The notes beneath the pieces are model-generated. The model did not search any database and was not told where the DNA came from. It saw only the letters and a program-made list of their open reading frames with translations. The position numbers and the translations under genes were made by a program. This document shows positions 1 through 12,500 of a DNA stretch of 64,000 bases, piece after piece (within the stretch, counting starts at the first letter, position 1; every line of letters starts with the position of its first letter). The stretch spans positions 291,001 to 355,000 of the forward strand of contig JAGFBZ010000675.1 in the NCBI GenBank assembly GCA_018398805.1, in the 5' to 3' direction. Source of the DNA: Hirundichthys speculiger (taxonomy: Eukaryota; Chordata; Actinopteri; Beloniformes; Exocoetidae).

Positions 1-1563
1 ACATCTCCGTGTCTCCTGATGACCTAGAACCAGTCAACATTCTTTTAAACTGTATTTTAGATATAACATCATGGATGGCAGAGAACTTCTTACAACTTAA
101 CCAGGACAAAACTGAGGTTTTAATTATCGGTCCTGAAAACAAGAGAGAGAGAATTTGATCAAAACTACATAATTTTAAACCTTCTCATAGTGTGAGAAAC
201 TTAGGTGTTCTTTTTGACTCTGATCTGGATTTTATCCCACATATTAGAAATATTACAAAAACAGGATTTTATCATCTTAAAAACATCGCCAGAGTCCGCC
301 CATTTCTCTCTCTTGCCAGCACAGAGGTGTTGATGCATGCTTTTATCTCCAGTAGAATAGATTATTGTAATGCCCTGCTCTCTGGTCTTCCTAAAAAATC
401 GATTTCAAATTTACAATTACTCCAGAACTCAGCTGCACGTGTTCTGACAAGGACCAGAGGGCGGGAACATATTACACCAGTTTTAAAATCGCTGCATTGG
501 CTCCCTGTGTGTTTCAGGATTGATTTTAAGGTTCTTTTAGTTGTTTATAAATGTCTGAATGGTCTTGGGCCTTCTTATTTATCTGACCTTCTTTTAAATT
601 ACGAACCCTCGCGGACCCTGAGGTCCTCTGGTACTGGCCTTTTGGTTGTTCCGAAAGTAAGAACTAAAACTTACGGCGAGGCTTCTTTCCATTACTATGG
701 GCCTCGTCTGTGGAACAGCCTGCCAGAGGACCTCAGGGCTGCAGAGACTGTTGATGTTTTTAAAAAGAGGCTCAAGACCTTCCTTTTTAATTTAGCTTTT
801 AACTGAATCTTATTTTATCTCAATTTTTTATTTTTATTTTTTTTATTATGTATTTATCTATTTCATTTATGGTCTGCTTTATTTTATTAAATCCTTTATG
901 TGCATTTTTACTACTGCTATTTATTTTAAGGTAATTTGATCCTTGTTCTGAATTTTTTATTTTATTTTATTAATTTTTATTTTGTTCATTTAATAATTAC
1001 TCCAGTGTTTACCTCAGCGGGGATCTTTCGCACTGGGGGCTCTGCCTGCTCTGTCTGGGGGGCTGTTGCCGTGGTAATCACCCTTGTCTGGGTGGCTGGG
1101 GTCCTGTACTGCAGTTCAACAACTGTGGTCTGGACCCTGGTCTGCCCTGGGTGGTTGCTGTGGTGATGGCCTCTCTGGATGTGGGTGGGCTGGCTCCTGG
1201 GGTGAATAGATCCCCAAGTTATCGTTACTTCACAGCAGTGCCAAGCCAGGTGTTTTGATATTTGTTTTGATATTTGTGTTTTGATATTTGGATATTTATT
1301 TATTTAAATAGAAGTACTTCATCCTCTTTTTTCCCCCCTTCTTTTAAGAGACAAAAAAAAAAAAGAGGGAGTTTTGTTTGTGGTGCATGGGGGGGTGAGG
1401 GGTAATGGGAGGAGGCTTTGCGACTTTGGGGTGTGTGACGGCTTTTATTTTGTTATAATGTTTTAATTTTTATCTTTTTTTTTTTAATGAAAAGCACTTT
1501 GTGTTGCCTGAGGGCATGAAAAGCGCTCTATAAATAAAGTTTGATTTGATTTGATTTGATTTG
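1..1563 (+). mobile_element. L2-type LINE, 3' part
   Basis: The frame from base 3 to 806 encodes the end of a non-LTR reverse transcriptase. It shows RNLGVLFDSDLDF, SSRIDYCNALLSGLP, LQNSAARVLTR, LHWLPVCFRI, YGPRLWNSLPEDLR and FKKRLKTFLF, all typical of fish L2 elements. One in-frame TGA (156-158) interrupts it. A roughly 750-bp 3' UTR follows. It ends with GCGCTCTATAAATAAAG and TTGATTTGATTTGATTTG, the short-repeat tail usual for L2. The 5' part is outside the window. Confidence 0.85.
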
Positions 1564-1829
1564 TCCAGACCCTGACTAGAGAGCACATAAAGCACCTGCT
1601 CATTGTTCAGTTGGAAGTCATAATGTTATGCTTGATTAGAATATATTTCAGGACATTTAGAAGATCTAGATCAGGTATTCTCAAACTTTCCATCTGATGT
1701 CAATTTAAAGGTCAACAGTCCGGGGAAATAAGAAAATCCCTTTTATAATTCGCTTACACTTTTACAACAAAAAGATCTGGCACTGCTTGCTTATTAACCT
1801 AAGGCAGTGATTCTCAATTATTTTCTGCT
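1564..1829. other. Unassigned stretch
   Basis: AT-rich sequence between the L2 tail and the next LINE tail. I see no coding or repeat signature. Confidence 0.3.
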
Positions 1830-1932
1830 GTGCCGCCCCCAGGAAGAGGAACACATTTTGCCTGTGTGTACCTTTTTGCTGCAAACAAATTTCCCCACGG
1901 GGACAATAAACATATATCTATCTATCTAATAA
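1830..1932 (+). mobile_element. Short LINE 3' tail fragment
   Basis: Holds TTTCCCCACGGGGACAATAA followed by a TATCTATCTATCT repeat. The AATAAA-like motif plus tetranucleotide tail is the usual 3' end of 5'-truncated fish LINEs. Confidence 0.5.
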
Positions 1933-2170
1933 AAGCAGTGTTTTTGGCTGTACAACGCCATAGCTATTGATGTAAAAACTTAAGTGATTTAGGTTATAAT
2001 CAAGAAAACCATGAAAATGGTAAGATATCAGCTCTTAAATAAAACTCTTATGAGCAGTCTTTGTGGTTATCGTTATGTTTGTCCAAAAAATGTACCTTTA
2101 GTTGTACGAGGCATTAAAATGAACAAGAAACTGAAGAAAACAAGGGTGGTCTAATAATTTTTTTCCATGA

Positions 2171-2172
<2 letters not shown>

Positions 2173-2253
<81 letters not shown>

Positions 2254-2304
2254 TATAGATAATATATATATATATATATATGTATATGTATATATATGTA
2301 TATG

Positions 2305-2351
<47 letters not shown>

Positions 2352-2356
2352 ATATG

Positions 2357-2427
<71 letters not shown>

Positions 2428-2565
2428 GTGTATATATATATATGTATATATATATGTATATATATCTGTATATATATGTATATATATATATGTATATATA
2501 TGTCTATATATATATCTATATGTATATGTATATGTATGTATATGTATATATATATGTGTGTGTGT
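2173..2565. repeat. (TA)n microsatellite with GTAT interruptions
   Basis: About 390 bp of almost pure alternating TA, with periodic TATATG units on the right and a terminal GT run. Open frames in it (poly-Tyr/Ile/His) are artefacts of the repeat. Confidence 0.95.
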
Positions 2566-3069
2566 GTGTTCCAATAACTTTGCATTGGACTTGCACGTGA
2601 GCGTTCGTTCCTTTTAGTCAACATGCCTCCACTGCATATCAATGTCCACTCACCTCCGCTCACTCACAGTGATCAGCCGATCACACTTTGGCCGGTTGGC
2701 TGCAGCTCATGAAAAAAAAACAAACAAAAAAAACCAGCAGGCATGACCAGCGGTAGCAGAGAAATTGGGAAAAACTTTTTTTAATCACCGGTGTGGGAGC
2801 ATTTTGGTTTTGCTGTTGAATACACCGGCGAGGGAGTGAAAACAGTTAACAGAACGCAATCTTCCACCTCCCTAAACCCGCGCTCTTACCTGCGTAAGAT
2901 CTAGTTGTTACCAGTTGTGTGTCTTGGCACGACTGATTCTGGAAAATTCCAAGCTGGATCTTAAAGGTAGAGATTGTGTCTTCCTCCTGACTCCTGGTTT
3001 CACATGAGAGGAGCCTCATATCTGAAGGCTCTACCTCCTTTTTGGCTTTTGGGAATTCTGGGAACCACA

Positions 3070-3430
3070 ATCAGGCCTGACGTCTGGGAGCAAAGAGCTC
3101 TGTTGGGATAATATTAAACTACGAGTTCTTTAAGGTGAGAAGGAGTGAAGCCCTTGAGGGCTTTATTTGTGAGAAGAAGAATTTTCTATTCTATTCTGGA
3201 TTTAACAGGAAGCCAGTGAATGGAAGCCAAGATTGGAAAAATGTGCTCTCTCGTATCAATTTTTATTAGAACTGTCGCTGCAGCATTTTGTTCCTGCTCG
3301 AGGCTGTTCAGAGTAATTTTAGGACGTCCTACTGATGATTGCAGTAGTCCAGTCTTGCAGTAGCAGATATCTGGACCAGTTCTCCTCCATCACTCTGAGA
3401 CACTGATCTTTGGTCTTCAGTGCTGTTTCT
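3070..3430. repeat. Dispersed fish repeat, unclassified
   Basis: Contains phrases that recur in many teleost genomes, such as GGAAGCCAGTGAATGGAAGC and CTGCAGCATTTTG with ATTGCAGTAGTCCAGTC. I recognise the text as a multicopy repeat but cannot name the family. Confidence 0.45.
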
Positions 3431-3815
3431 GTTCAGTGACGTCAACTAAATCCTGACTGAAATGCTTTAAACAGATCACGTCTGTTTTTGCTAATTTTGG
3501 TTCCAAAACATTAAGAAAGAAAATTGAGATTAAGACTTTTTTTTTCCTTTTTAGATAAATGTTTTATGCCAGTGACTAGGGCTGTAGCGATACACTAATC
3601 TCGCGATACGATACGATGCAATACATTTGGCTCACAATACGATATTATATCGATATTTTGCTAACAATACATTTACATCATTTTCTGAAAGATTTTAACG
3701 GGACAAAGTGATTTTGGTGACATCTTGTGAGTGTTCCAATTTGTTTGAATTAACTGAACTGAAAGGTAGGTGACTGCAGACAGCGTCGCAGAGAGGAGAG
3801 AAAGGAGGTCTCTGA

Positions 3816-3998
3816 TTGGTCAATTCTACATCCACATCATTGAAGAGGAAGTACCCACATCTGTTCGATTCTGGTTCTCCACACTACAAAGACAGCACAT
3901 ATTCTAGTAATTCATGGAGAGAGATGGCGATGAATGTGGGTCTGGATACGGCCGAGACAGTGAGGAAGTGGAAAAACACAAGAGATAAGTTTAGTTAG
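3816..3998 (+). pseudogene. MADF-domain fragment
   Basis: The frame reads KRKYPHLFDSGSPHYKDSTY, then SSNSWREMAMNVGLDTAETV and RKWKNTRDKFS. The pattern YPxLxD...YKD...SWREMAxxxG...KWKNxRDKF is a MADF (Adf-1 type) DNA-binding domain. MADF proteins accompany PIF/Harbinger transposons and also occur as host genes. It lies inside a hAT element, on the opposite strand to the BED finger. The first helix is missing. GTG at 3816 is not a supported start. Confidence 0.7.
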
Positions 3999-6394
3999 TT
4001 TAGCTAGTTCGTGACTGTCCCTCTTGCGTTGTGGCGTTGAATAACATAGCGCAGACGCGCTTCAAAATTGAGCATAAATTAAAAGTAACTGCGGCACATT
4101 CCCACGAGAGTATACACAGCCATTAAAACCGGCGTTTTCCACCACTGAATAAGGTCTCAAATCCTGACAAATATAGTTTGGCTAGTGTCAAGTGACCCAG
4201 AGAAAACGTTGGAATCAACTCAGCTTCTATTCAATAATCAATGTTAACTCTGGATGTTAAAGTGGCTTGATGGCAGCACTCACAGTACGAGGAGAGATTC
4301 TGCTGCAGATAGGAGGTAAACAGGCCAGGGTTAGTCAAAACAAAGGCAGGAGTGGAGTAACAGAAAGGTGGTAATTAGTGTGATTTGTAATCAATCTCTA
4401 ATCAAGGAAATGTGTGATTCTTGTCAATGATCAGAAACAAGATGTATTAATGATGTTGGAATAGATCTATGTCAATTCTGTATGATTTATTTCTCGTTGG
4501 ATCAAGACACTGTGCGTCTGTGCTGTCAGCGGCTGAGCGGAGCTGCCGAGGGTCACTGTGTGCCGCAATGGAATGAAAACAACGGCTATGTTTATCAAAC
4601 AGGAGCAGAGATGGATGAAAACCGAATAAGTTATTATATCGGTTTTTATAAGGTAAAAGTCCCAATAAAAATAACAATTAGCCCTGAGGATACTGCTAAA
4701 ATAGAGGGGAAATAGATTGAACGAAGTATGAATTAAGGTTTGATAATTAGGCTACTTTTCGATTAAGAGAGAGGTGACTGGTTATCCCAAACAATTCTGC
4801 AGGCTCAAAGCTACGGAGACACAACAGAAAACAGGAGAGAGTTCATCAGTGTAAACATCAAAGTTACTTCGCCATACACAACACTGAGGCCAGGTGTCTG
4901 GGTCAAATGGCAATGAGGGTGGCAGCTCAGAGTGGCCTTGGAGAAGTGGCAGAGTGGTAGGCTGCGAACTGCAGATCAGTACCAAATGCAGTGATTAAAT
5001 ACGAACCAATCAATCAATCAGTTAATGAAGCTTTGGAACATACATTGGTACATAGATCGTTAGATAAGGGTTAGCTTTAGCTGATAAGCTTTAGCTTAAC
5101 GAGCTATATGGCCAAGTAAACAAGGTAACCTTGGGAAGAGTCTTGTGATGGCATGATGTCATGATGATTAGGTGAACGCCCCTGCTGATCTGTAAACCTA
5201 TGAACTCATTGTGGGACATGGCCTGTGAATTATGCATGATATAAAGGAGGGTTTATGTAAAATTATGCATGTCTCTGTATATGTGAATAACCAATCAGAA
5301 GTGTCATGTGAGTTTGAGGGAAATTGTGTACGCATATGCAAATGTGAGAGAACCAATCAAGAGTGTGAAAGACCAAAAAGGGACATTTTGGGGCTGAAGC
5401 AGGCTGGACGAGAGAAAAAAGAGAGAGAGAGAGAATGGCATAAAAAGAGAAGACAGAGAGAATTCGTGGTTCTTCCGTGGGGCGTCTTCGAAGAAACAGG
5501 ACTAGCTGGACCAAGGGAGCTGACCAACCATCGGAGGGGAAGACCTGAAGGATTTATTCCTCAAGAACAGAAGAAGAAGACGCAGGAACGGATTAACCAT
5601 TTTTCCAACACTTGAGGAAGATAATTGGAGTTTTTGGAATTACCCTAGCTCACTGCTAGCAAGGAGGAGGGGCGAACCAGAGTTCCCGGTGGCCCGATCT
5701 TGTGCTCTCTCTCTCTCTGCAAGCGGCCTTGAACAACGCAAAGGCGCCACATTGCGTACCAGCCTGTCCTTGAACCAACCAGATGGATCGATCAGTAAGC
5801 CACAGCTTTAATTTGCCTTTTTAGAATTAGAATTTGTATAACCAATCAATGCTGCTGCTTAACCTTGCTAATCTGCTTTAATAAATATAAAAACTATCAT
5901 AAGACGTCGTTGTGGACATTACCTCTGTATTTACAAGTGTAATGACCTTGGTTATGCCTCTGCACTAGTAACATAGATTCTTATCGGTTATTCTAGTCAT
6001 AATATTGTCAAATATCCTTGCGGCTTGCTGTCCAAGCCACTAAATTTATCCTAGCCGGTAACAAGAGCCCAGATCTTAAGAGGGGAGCTGCAAATTAACA
6101 GACGTGACCGATAGCTGGACTTTGAGCCAATTGGCTATTCCTCTTAGGTCAGTTATTGGGGGAAGCGGGGTATACGGCTGGAAGTTGCATTGAGAGCTAG
6201 GCGAATCCCCTCGACACCAGCTTAAATAAGTTGAGGAAATCTTAGCGAGGTGAACCCCCTAGACCGCAACTTCTTACCCGAAGAGATGGAGAGCTGGTCC
6301 CGGTGACGGACTCTGCTAGTCAGAGACTGAACCAAAAACTGGGGGATCTAACATTAGCTCTCAGTTAGCATTAGCTTGTCGGGGTGGTGACGTT

Positions 6395-6574
6395 TCAGGT
6401 GAGCTCGCCTTGCAGGTTGGTGGTATTTCCAGAGTACTTCATGTTTGTGTGACACAGCTTGCAAACCGCCATACTTTTGTCTAAATCTTCGCTTTCCTTT
6501 TTCTTTTTCAACCCGAACTGTTCCCACACATCTACTTTTACGCACGCAGGCGCTGGGTTTATACTCGCCGCCAT
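6395..6574 (-). pseudogene. BED zinc finger of a ZBED-type hAT transposase (N-terminal relic)
   Basis: A 59-residue minus-strand frame begins MAASINPAPACVKVDVWEQF and continues with SMAVCKLCHTNMKYSGNTTN. CxxC plus GNTTNL is the BED-finger core. The frame stops at TGA just before the expected histidines, and NVTTPTS follows in place of a clean HLxxxH. In hAT elements the BED finger binds the transposon ends. It is a truncated relic. Confidence 0.75.
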
Positions 6575-6787
6575 TCTGCTGACTCGCTCAGCTGTAGCCA
6601 GAAGAGAAAGAAGCTGCTTCTGGATACCCTGTTAGAAATGCTCTACAGCGACACTGCACTTTGCAGGAAGAGTACCCATGCGGGACACGGGGGTTTTGAA
6701 GGGAGCTTAGAATATCGATACTCTCTGGGAAATAAAATATCGCTGTATATCGCAGAATCGATAAAATCGCCCAGCCCTACCAGTGAC

Positions 6788-9468
6788 CCTAAAAGACTTG
6801 CAACACATATTGAGTCAATAAAGACAGGATGACGTTGGGTTTAATAATTTTAAAATACAAGTTTTTTTGGGGGACATTTATAAATTTGAATAAAATGAAA
6901 CTCATGTGCATTTAGTGGATACATTTTTGTAAAATTTCTCAGTTTAAACATTTGCTCTGTTATCTATGTTCTGTTTTTCTCATGCGATTTTAAAAGTCTT
7001 TTACTTTTCATTTTACTTAAATGTAAAAAATGTCCCAGCTTTTCTAGAATCCAGGTTGTAGGCATTGCTTTAAAGGTGAATGGCCAGTATGGATGAGGAG
7101 CCACAGGAAGTCCCAGCTCTCATTACTGCCTCAAGTCCAGTGAGCTCGCAGGTTAGGTTGTTAATGTAATTAATAGCTGAGATCAGGGAATTTGAAGGAA
7201 CGTGACCATGTCGACTGTCCCCACATTTAGGCTGAAAGCCAGTATGTTACTGTGGCGCTCTAAGTTTCTTTTTTAGACAGAAACCTCACGTTAACACCAG
7301 GCAGCTTTGCTTTCTCCGTTCTTGGACACTAATTTTAATTGAGAGAGTTGTTGGTGTAGGTGGATGTAAGTGTATTTTCATACTTGTTTTGAATGAAACC
7401 TGGGATTTACTTGGAGAGGGCACATAGATGTGGATTTAAGGGCCGGGGCTTGTTTTGTGGAGGAGCTGTGTGATGTAATCTGTGTCGGTGAGGGTGAAAT
7501 CCCAGTCTGCTGAATTACAAACACGTTCACACGCTGCAGCTCTCAGCTCTTTCATCCTCTTTCTCCTGCAGCGTCTATCTGATGCGTGGGTTAGTAGAAT
7601 AATGGACAGAGATAAATCTGTGTCCGCAATCACAACCACACAGATATCTGTCATGAACAGTTTCAAATGCTATTTCAGCCATTTGTACATATTTGATTTC
7701 TGTAGTTGCATCACTGCAGATTTTTTAGTGCAACATGCTTGTATGTGCGGTTACTGATAGATGAGTGATGTTGTGTATCTCAGATCTACATTATCATACC
7801 TGTCAATATCTCATGAACCAATATTTATACAGGGCTTCAGTTGTAGTCTGTGTCTAAAGTGTTAGTTTGCTGACTTTTCAAAATGTCTGTCAAGCCTGCC
7901 ACTTAGTTTTTTATAGTGTATTGCCCACAATTGTATTTATGTCAATTAACGTTTTTTTTAAAAACCCAAAAAAGTAAATGTAGGCCCCTCGTGTTTTGAC
8001 TGACAGATGATCTGTTCACTCAGAAAAACATTTTCAGACTTTGAAATCTCTGCAGTTTGAAATAATGCATGAATGTGATGAAAGCTCAGATTATCGTGTT
8101 TTTTCATCAGCGCTGAAATCCAGCATGCATCTGTGAATGTGTGAGGAGCTTCTGTTCCAAAATACCATTTCAGAACGACCCGGTCCACATCGACACGAGC
8201 GTTTCAGCTCCGTGTCAGAACAGTTCTCCGTTCATATCACGCCAACAGAAACAGAACATTGCAAAATGATCAAATCTGTCAGTTTGGTGGAAAGATGGGT
8301 ACATAAAATAAAATAGGTTACAAACCAAGCAGAAAAAGTAAGAACATTAGTGTTTGGTAGATTATGTCTAATAGATCTGAGACGGATGGAAAGCCTGTTT
8401 ATTTCTCTTTTAAATGGAGACGTGCACCAATGAAAGATTTGCCTCTTTTTTTTCTCCTGCTGTTGCGACTGACTTCTGTTTTGAGCGTCTGGACCTCCAG
8501 GTACTCACAATCAGGTGCCTACTTGTTTTTATTCCTATCAGGGAACATAAAATCAGCCACATCATTTTGTTTTTCATTTTCTCTTTCCGTTTGTTCCATA
8601 AGTTGTGGCCCACTGAAAAAAGATGTGCTGTGGTTCTGAGCTCATGTCAGTCTATTTCTGAGATTGATTTGGATCAGATAATTTTATTATGTCATGAAGT
8701 GAGGGCGTAATGGCGTTTGCACAGCGACGCGTCCCTCTGAGAGCGTTCTCAGGTTGCAGCGACATGCTGCAGGACATAGACGTGCGTTAGTGGCGTTCAG
8801 AGCAACGGTGGCTGCAGAGCCATCCAGAAGGTTTAGATTACAGGTGTGCTTGTTGGCTGTTGTGAGGCAGGTGTTTGTGCGTCTGCTCTGTCCCTGTCTT
8901 TTGTTCTTTCCAAACACACTTCTAAACACACTCTTAACCCTCCCACTCATCCACCCACGCACATTCTGACATTTTGTTTGCTGGTGTTGGTGTGTGTTCA
9001 GTCATGCAGCAGCAGTCGGGTCTGGATAATACCCAACCTGTCATGTGACTGTCTGCTGACTTTGATATGGAAATCCAGCCAGAGGAGCTCAGAAAGCTCT
9101 AACAGCAGCCGGAGGAGCAAAGGAGAGCACACAGGAGAGATATCTGAAAACCTCTTCTATTTTTGCCCTTCACTGCCGCCGGAGAGAAGAATAAAAACTT
9201 TCACAAAAGAAAAAAAAAACGTTTAAAATTTTAAAGGCCATTGTAGCTTTCCAATAAATTATTTTCTTTCAATTGTTTTTTTTCAGTTTTAATCAGTTTC
9301 CTTTTTCCAGTTTTGGTTGATTTAAAAAAAAGTAACAATCTGAAGATGTTTCAAGTGATTTACACTCAAATGGTCATTCATCAACTTATCAAACTCCAGT
9401 GCAGCTCAGACATACGTGATTGAACTAACGTCAAACATGTGCATCTCCCTCTGTATTTGTGTGTACAG
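6788..9468. other. reep3 intronic DNA, no feature recognised
   Basis: Ordinary AT-rich sequence with pyrimidine-rich patches. I looked for an upstream reep3 exon (SYKAVK...KEY before a donor) and did not find one. The small open frames here show no family resemblance. Confidence 0.4.
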
Positions 9469-9545
9469 GTGCGATGGATGATGTATTGGATTGTTTTTGC
9501 GCTCTATACAGTGGTGGAGACCATCACGGACTTAACTGTGGCCTG
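9469..9545 (+). CDS. reep3: reep3 exon: second membrane hairpin, start
   Basis: This 77-bp exon encodes [20 protein letters not shown] and then DLTVA plus the first two bases of a Trp codon. The acceptor is TACAG before 9469 and the donor is GTGAG at 9546. It covers the first half of the conserved hydrophobic hairpin of the REEP domain. It is the most 5' exon I could identify. The preceding exon (human sequence ending VKEY) was searched for by eye in 1-9468 and not seen. Confidence 0.92.
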
Positions 9546-12500
9546 GTGAGTAGCACACGGCTCTGTGCACATGCGTCATTCACATGACTGAATGAAGCAG
9601 CAGGGGTTCAAGTCGTTTTAATGATAGAAGACACAAATGCATCACATCACTTGGGCCATTTTCAACTTGACTGGCTTTGAGACGTGGCCAGTCAGTCACT
9701 GAGAAATCTGCGATTTTTCCCCCTCTTTCCTCCAGTAATTAAATGTACCCTGCGCACAGAACTGACAAATTAGTTTTTGTTTCCCTCTTCCAAGTCAGTT
9801 AATGCATCATGGCAGAGTCACCATGCTGTCACATGCTATCATCAGCAGACGTGTCTTCAGCGGGAAAACTTTTCTCTGAGTAAGAACTCCCAGTCTCCCA
9901 CAGCTCTGTGGACATGTGCCTTTCTGGGCCAGTGGTTTCCTCCAGTTATTCCAGTTAAAGCAGACGCTGTCACCACACGTGTCGCCGTCGGTCTCGACCT
10001 TTTTCTCGCCAAAATGACAGGAGCAGATCCAGGAATTTCTTCTGAGGTTCAGCACATCAGCGTCCTTACCCTTGCTCTGAATCACTGGGAGTTCTGGATT
10101 GTTTTTTTCATAATTGAATGTTTTCATGTCTTTCAAAAGCCCCACATGCATCCAAAAAAAAAAAAAAAAAAGGTTGCTTTAAATCAGTGCTTCTCAAATA
10201 GTGGGGCGGGACCCTTGGGGGGGGGGGGGGGGCGCCTGTGACCCCAGGGAACATGTTTATTTTTTATTTTTTTGCCGTACTGGAATAAAGTGTAATTGCA
10301 CACATACTCCAGTAGGTGGCAGTGGCGCTCTCATTGTCCCAGTGGGTTCAGGGAGTATTAGCTATATTGTGTCGGGTTTTTGCACGGTTTTTGCATGTGT
10401 GCCCGCAGCACAGAGCAGGAGATATGAAGTGACACCACTCAAGAGACACCAGGGAAAAATAATTAACAGGGATGAAAACAAAGATGGAGAGAGATGGAGA
10501 TAATGAGACAAACGAAAGTCACCAGAAAGTTAAGACGAGGAAATATGACAATGCTGATCTAGCGCTTGGCTTCACTGTGACTACGGTGGGATTGATGCAC
10601 TTTAAATCTTTACAGACTAAAAAACTATTTTCATAAAGTTAATCTTTGTTATAAGTTGATCTATATTTCTCTTTTTGTTTGTTTCCCTTAATACGCTTGA
10701 TACGCTGTTATGCAGAGGTGTACTTACAATAATTTTATAGACAAATTATACTATTTATAGTCGCGGTGGGGAGGAGGGGGGGGGCGCAAAATGTTTTCTT
10801 CTTCCTGGGGGGGGCGCAGCAGAAAATAATTGAGAAGCACTGCTTTAAATCCTCTGAAGCCAGACGATGCTACCACTTTAAATTGTATTCGTGTCTCACT
10901 TTCAAGACAGTTTTGACATTGAAAATGCATCTTTTTGTCTGCCATACAGTTGCAGGGCTAACAATGCCCATGTTTACATGGACAACAATAATCAAATTAT
11001 TGAGCTTAGTGTAAAAAGACAATATTCTGATGAGTTGCACGTTGAGCATATTTCGATGATGAGACGTCCCTTACGTCGCTATGCTTTGTGTTCGTCCGTG
11101 TGAGTATCTGTACAGCTAAAATAAAAGCTCGCAGGTGTTATAATGTCTACTAAACTGTGGTCTAAATGTCTCCTTTTGTTTTTAGCTGGACACATTCCTG
11201 AAAACGTTTGTCAGAAAGCATATTAAAACTTAGCCTCAGTACCTGTTCGGTGTTTCCTCCAGAATTCCATCCAGCTACACCAAATACAGATTTGTCACAT
11301 TAATAATACCATGTATTAGCGTCAGTGTTTCTTTTCAGCTTTAGAAAAAAGCTTCAACTACATCTTCTTGCTTTTAGTTATTTGTTTTTGCTTTGCACTT
11401 TTTCCTCAAACATTTTATAACTGCTGTATCTGGATCCAACTTGGTGCAGAAAGGGACTGTGATTCTCCACGTGTCTCAATGCAGTTCTATTATTATTATT
11501 ATTATTATATATTTAATCTATGTAAGGTCGTATCAGCTGTTCTTCATCAGAAGATGCCTCAGCCTGATCAGTATCCTGGTATTGTTGTCATGTTCATGTT
11601 GTTTCTGTCAGTTGAGTCCAGCCTTGTTCACCTTTTTCTTTCACAGCTGCTGATAGTCATGAGACTCTTTTAGCTCGAGAAGCTTCAAAGACCTGCAGAA
11701 GAATGATAGTGGTTTTAGTTGTTGTGAGTTGGTGGAAGAGGATAAAATGACCAAGACTGATGCAAATATGCTCTCTCTGTCTGCTGGTCTAGGTTCCCTC
11801 TGTACTACGAGCTTAAGATAGCTTTCGTGATCTGGCTGCTGTCCCCCTACACAAGAGGAGCCAGTCTCATCTACAGGAAGTGTCTGCACCCCCTGCTGTC
11901 ATCCAGAGAGAGAGTAAGATCACCCATCCATCCATGTCTGCCTCCCTACACCCCATGACTTGTTGGGAATAATTGTCGTCACACTGCTTTTTACCTGATT
12001 AAAATGTCTGCCAGAAAGTGTAATTGATTGTCTCCCTCTAGGAAATAGATGAATATATTGTGCAGGCCAAAGAGAGAAGCTATGAAACCATGGTGAACTT
12101 TGGCAAGCAGGGACTGAGCATCGCAGCCACGGCTGCCGTCACTGCAGCTGTCAAGGCAAGTATACGTGCAACACTCAGTCCTTAGTTTGGCTGTTTTTAG
12201 AGACATGCCTTTGATTTGTTCCCATCATGGATATTGGATATTTTATTGAGGAATAAAAGGATATCCAAGATGGAATCAGTAGTTTGGCAGCCTGAGAAGC
12301 AGAAATCAGCCGTTTTTCTGAACCTGGCGGATGGAGTCTCAGGAAGCTCTTAATGTGAGGATATAGTGACACCATTGTTTTGATAAGGAAAATCTTGTAT
12401 GACCAGTTTTTAAGAAAAACAGTTGCTGCAGTAAATAGTTTCTAAATCATATTTAGATGGGTTTGATTTGGTGTCACATGTGTTGCCTTTTTGATAATTT

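Larger units (their letters stand above)
3577..6779 (-). mobile_element. hAT transposon relic with BED finger and MADF fragment
   Basis: The ends are TAGGGCTGTAGCGATAC and GATAAAATCGCCCAGCCCTA (inverted). They are flanked by an identical 8-bp target duplication CCAGTGAC at 3569-3576 and 6780-6787, the hAT signature. Subterminal DNA is rich in CGATACGAT-type repeats. A BED finger lies near the right end on the minus strand. No hAT catalytic region was found. The middle (about 4.2-6.3 kb) is unlike the rest: it has AATAAA near 5880 and may include a further insertion. Confidence 0.88.

Noticed and set aside
2098..2663. Overlapping open frames of 90-170 codons on both strands
   Set aside because: They are read-through of the (TA)n microsatellite, with Tyr/Ile/His/Val repeats only.
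5232..5615. 127-codon open frame with charged residues
   Set aside because: Within the hAT 3577-6779 core. The composition follows a purine-rich stretch, with no recognisable domain.
1..9468. Missing 5' reep3 exons
   Set aside because: Searched by eye for the SYKAVKxKxxKEY exon with splice sites and found none. A computed search would be needed to exclude a diverged exon.
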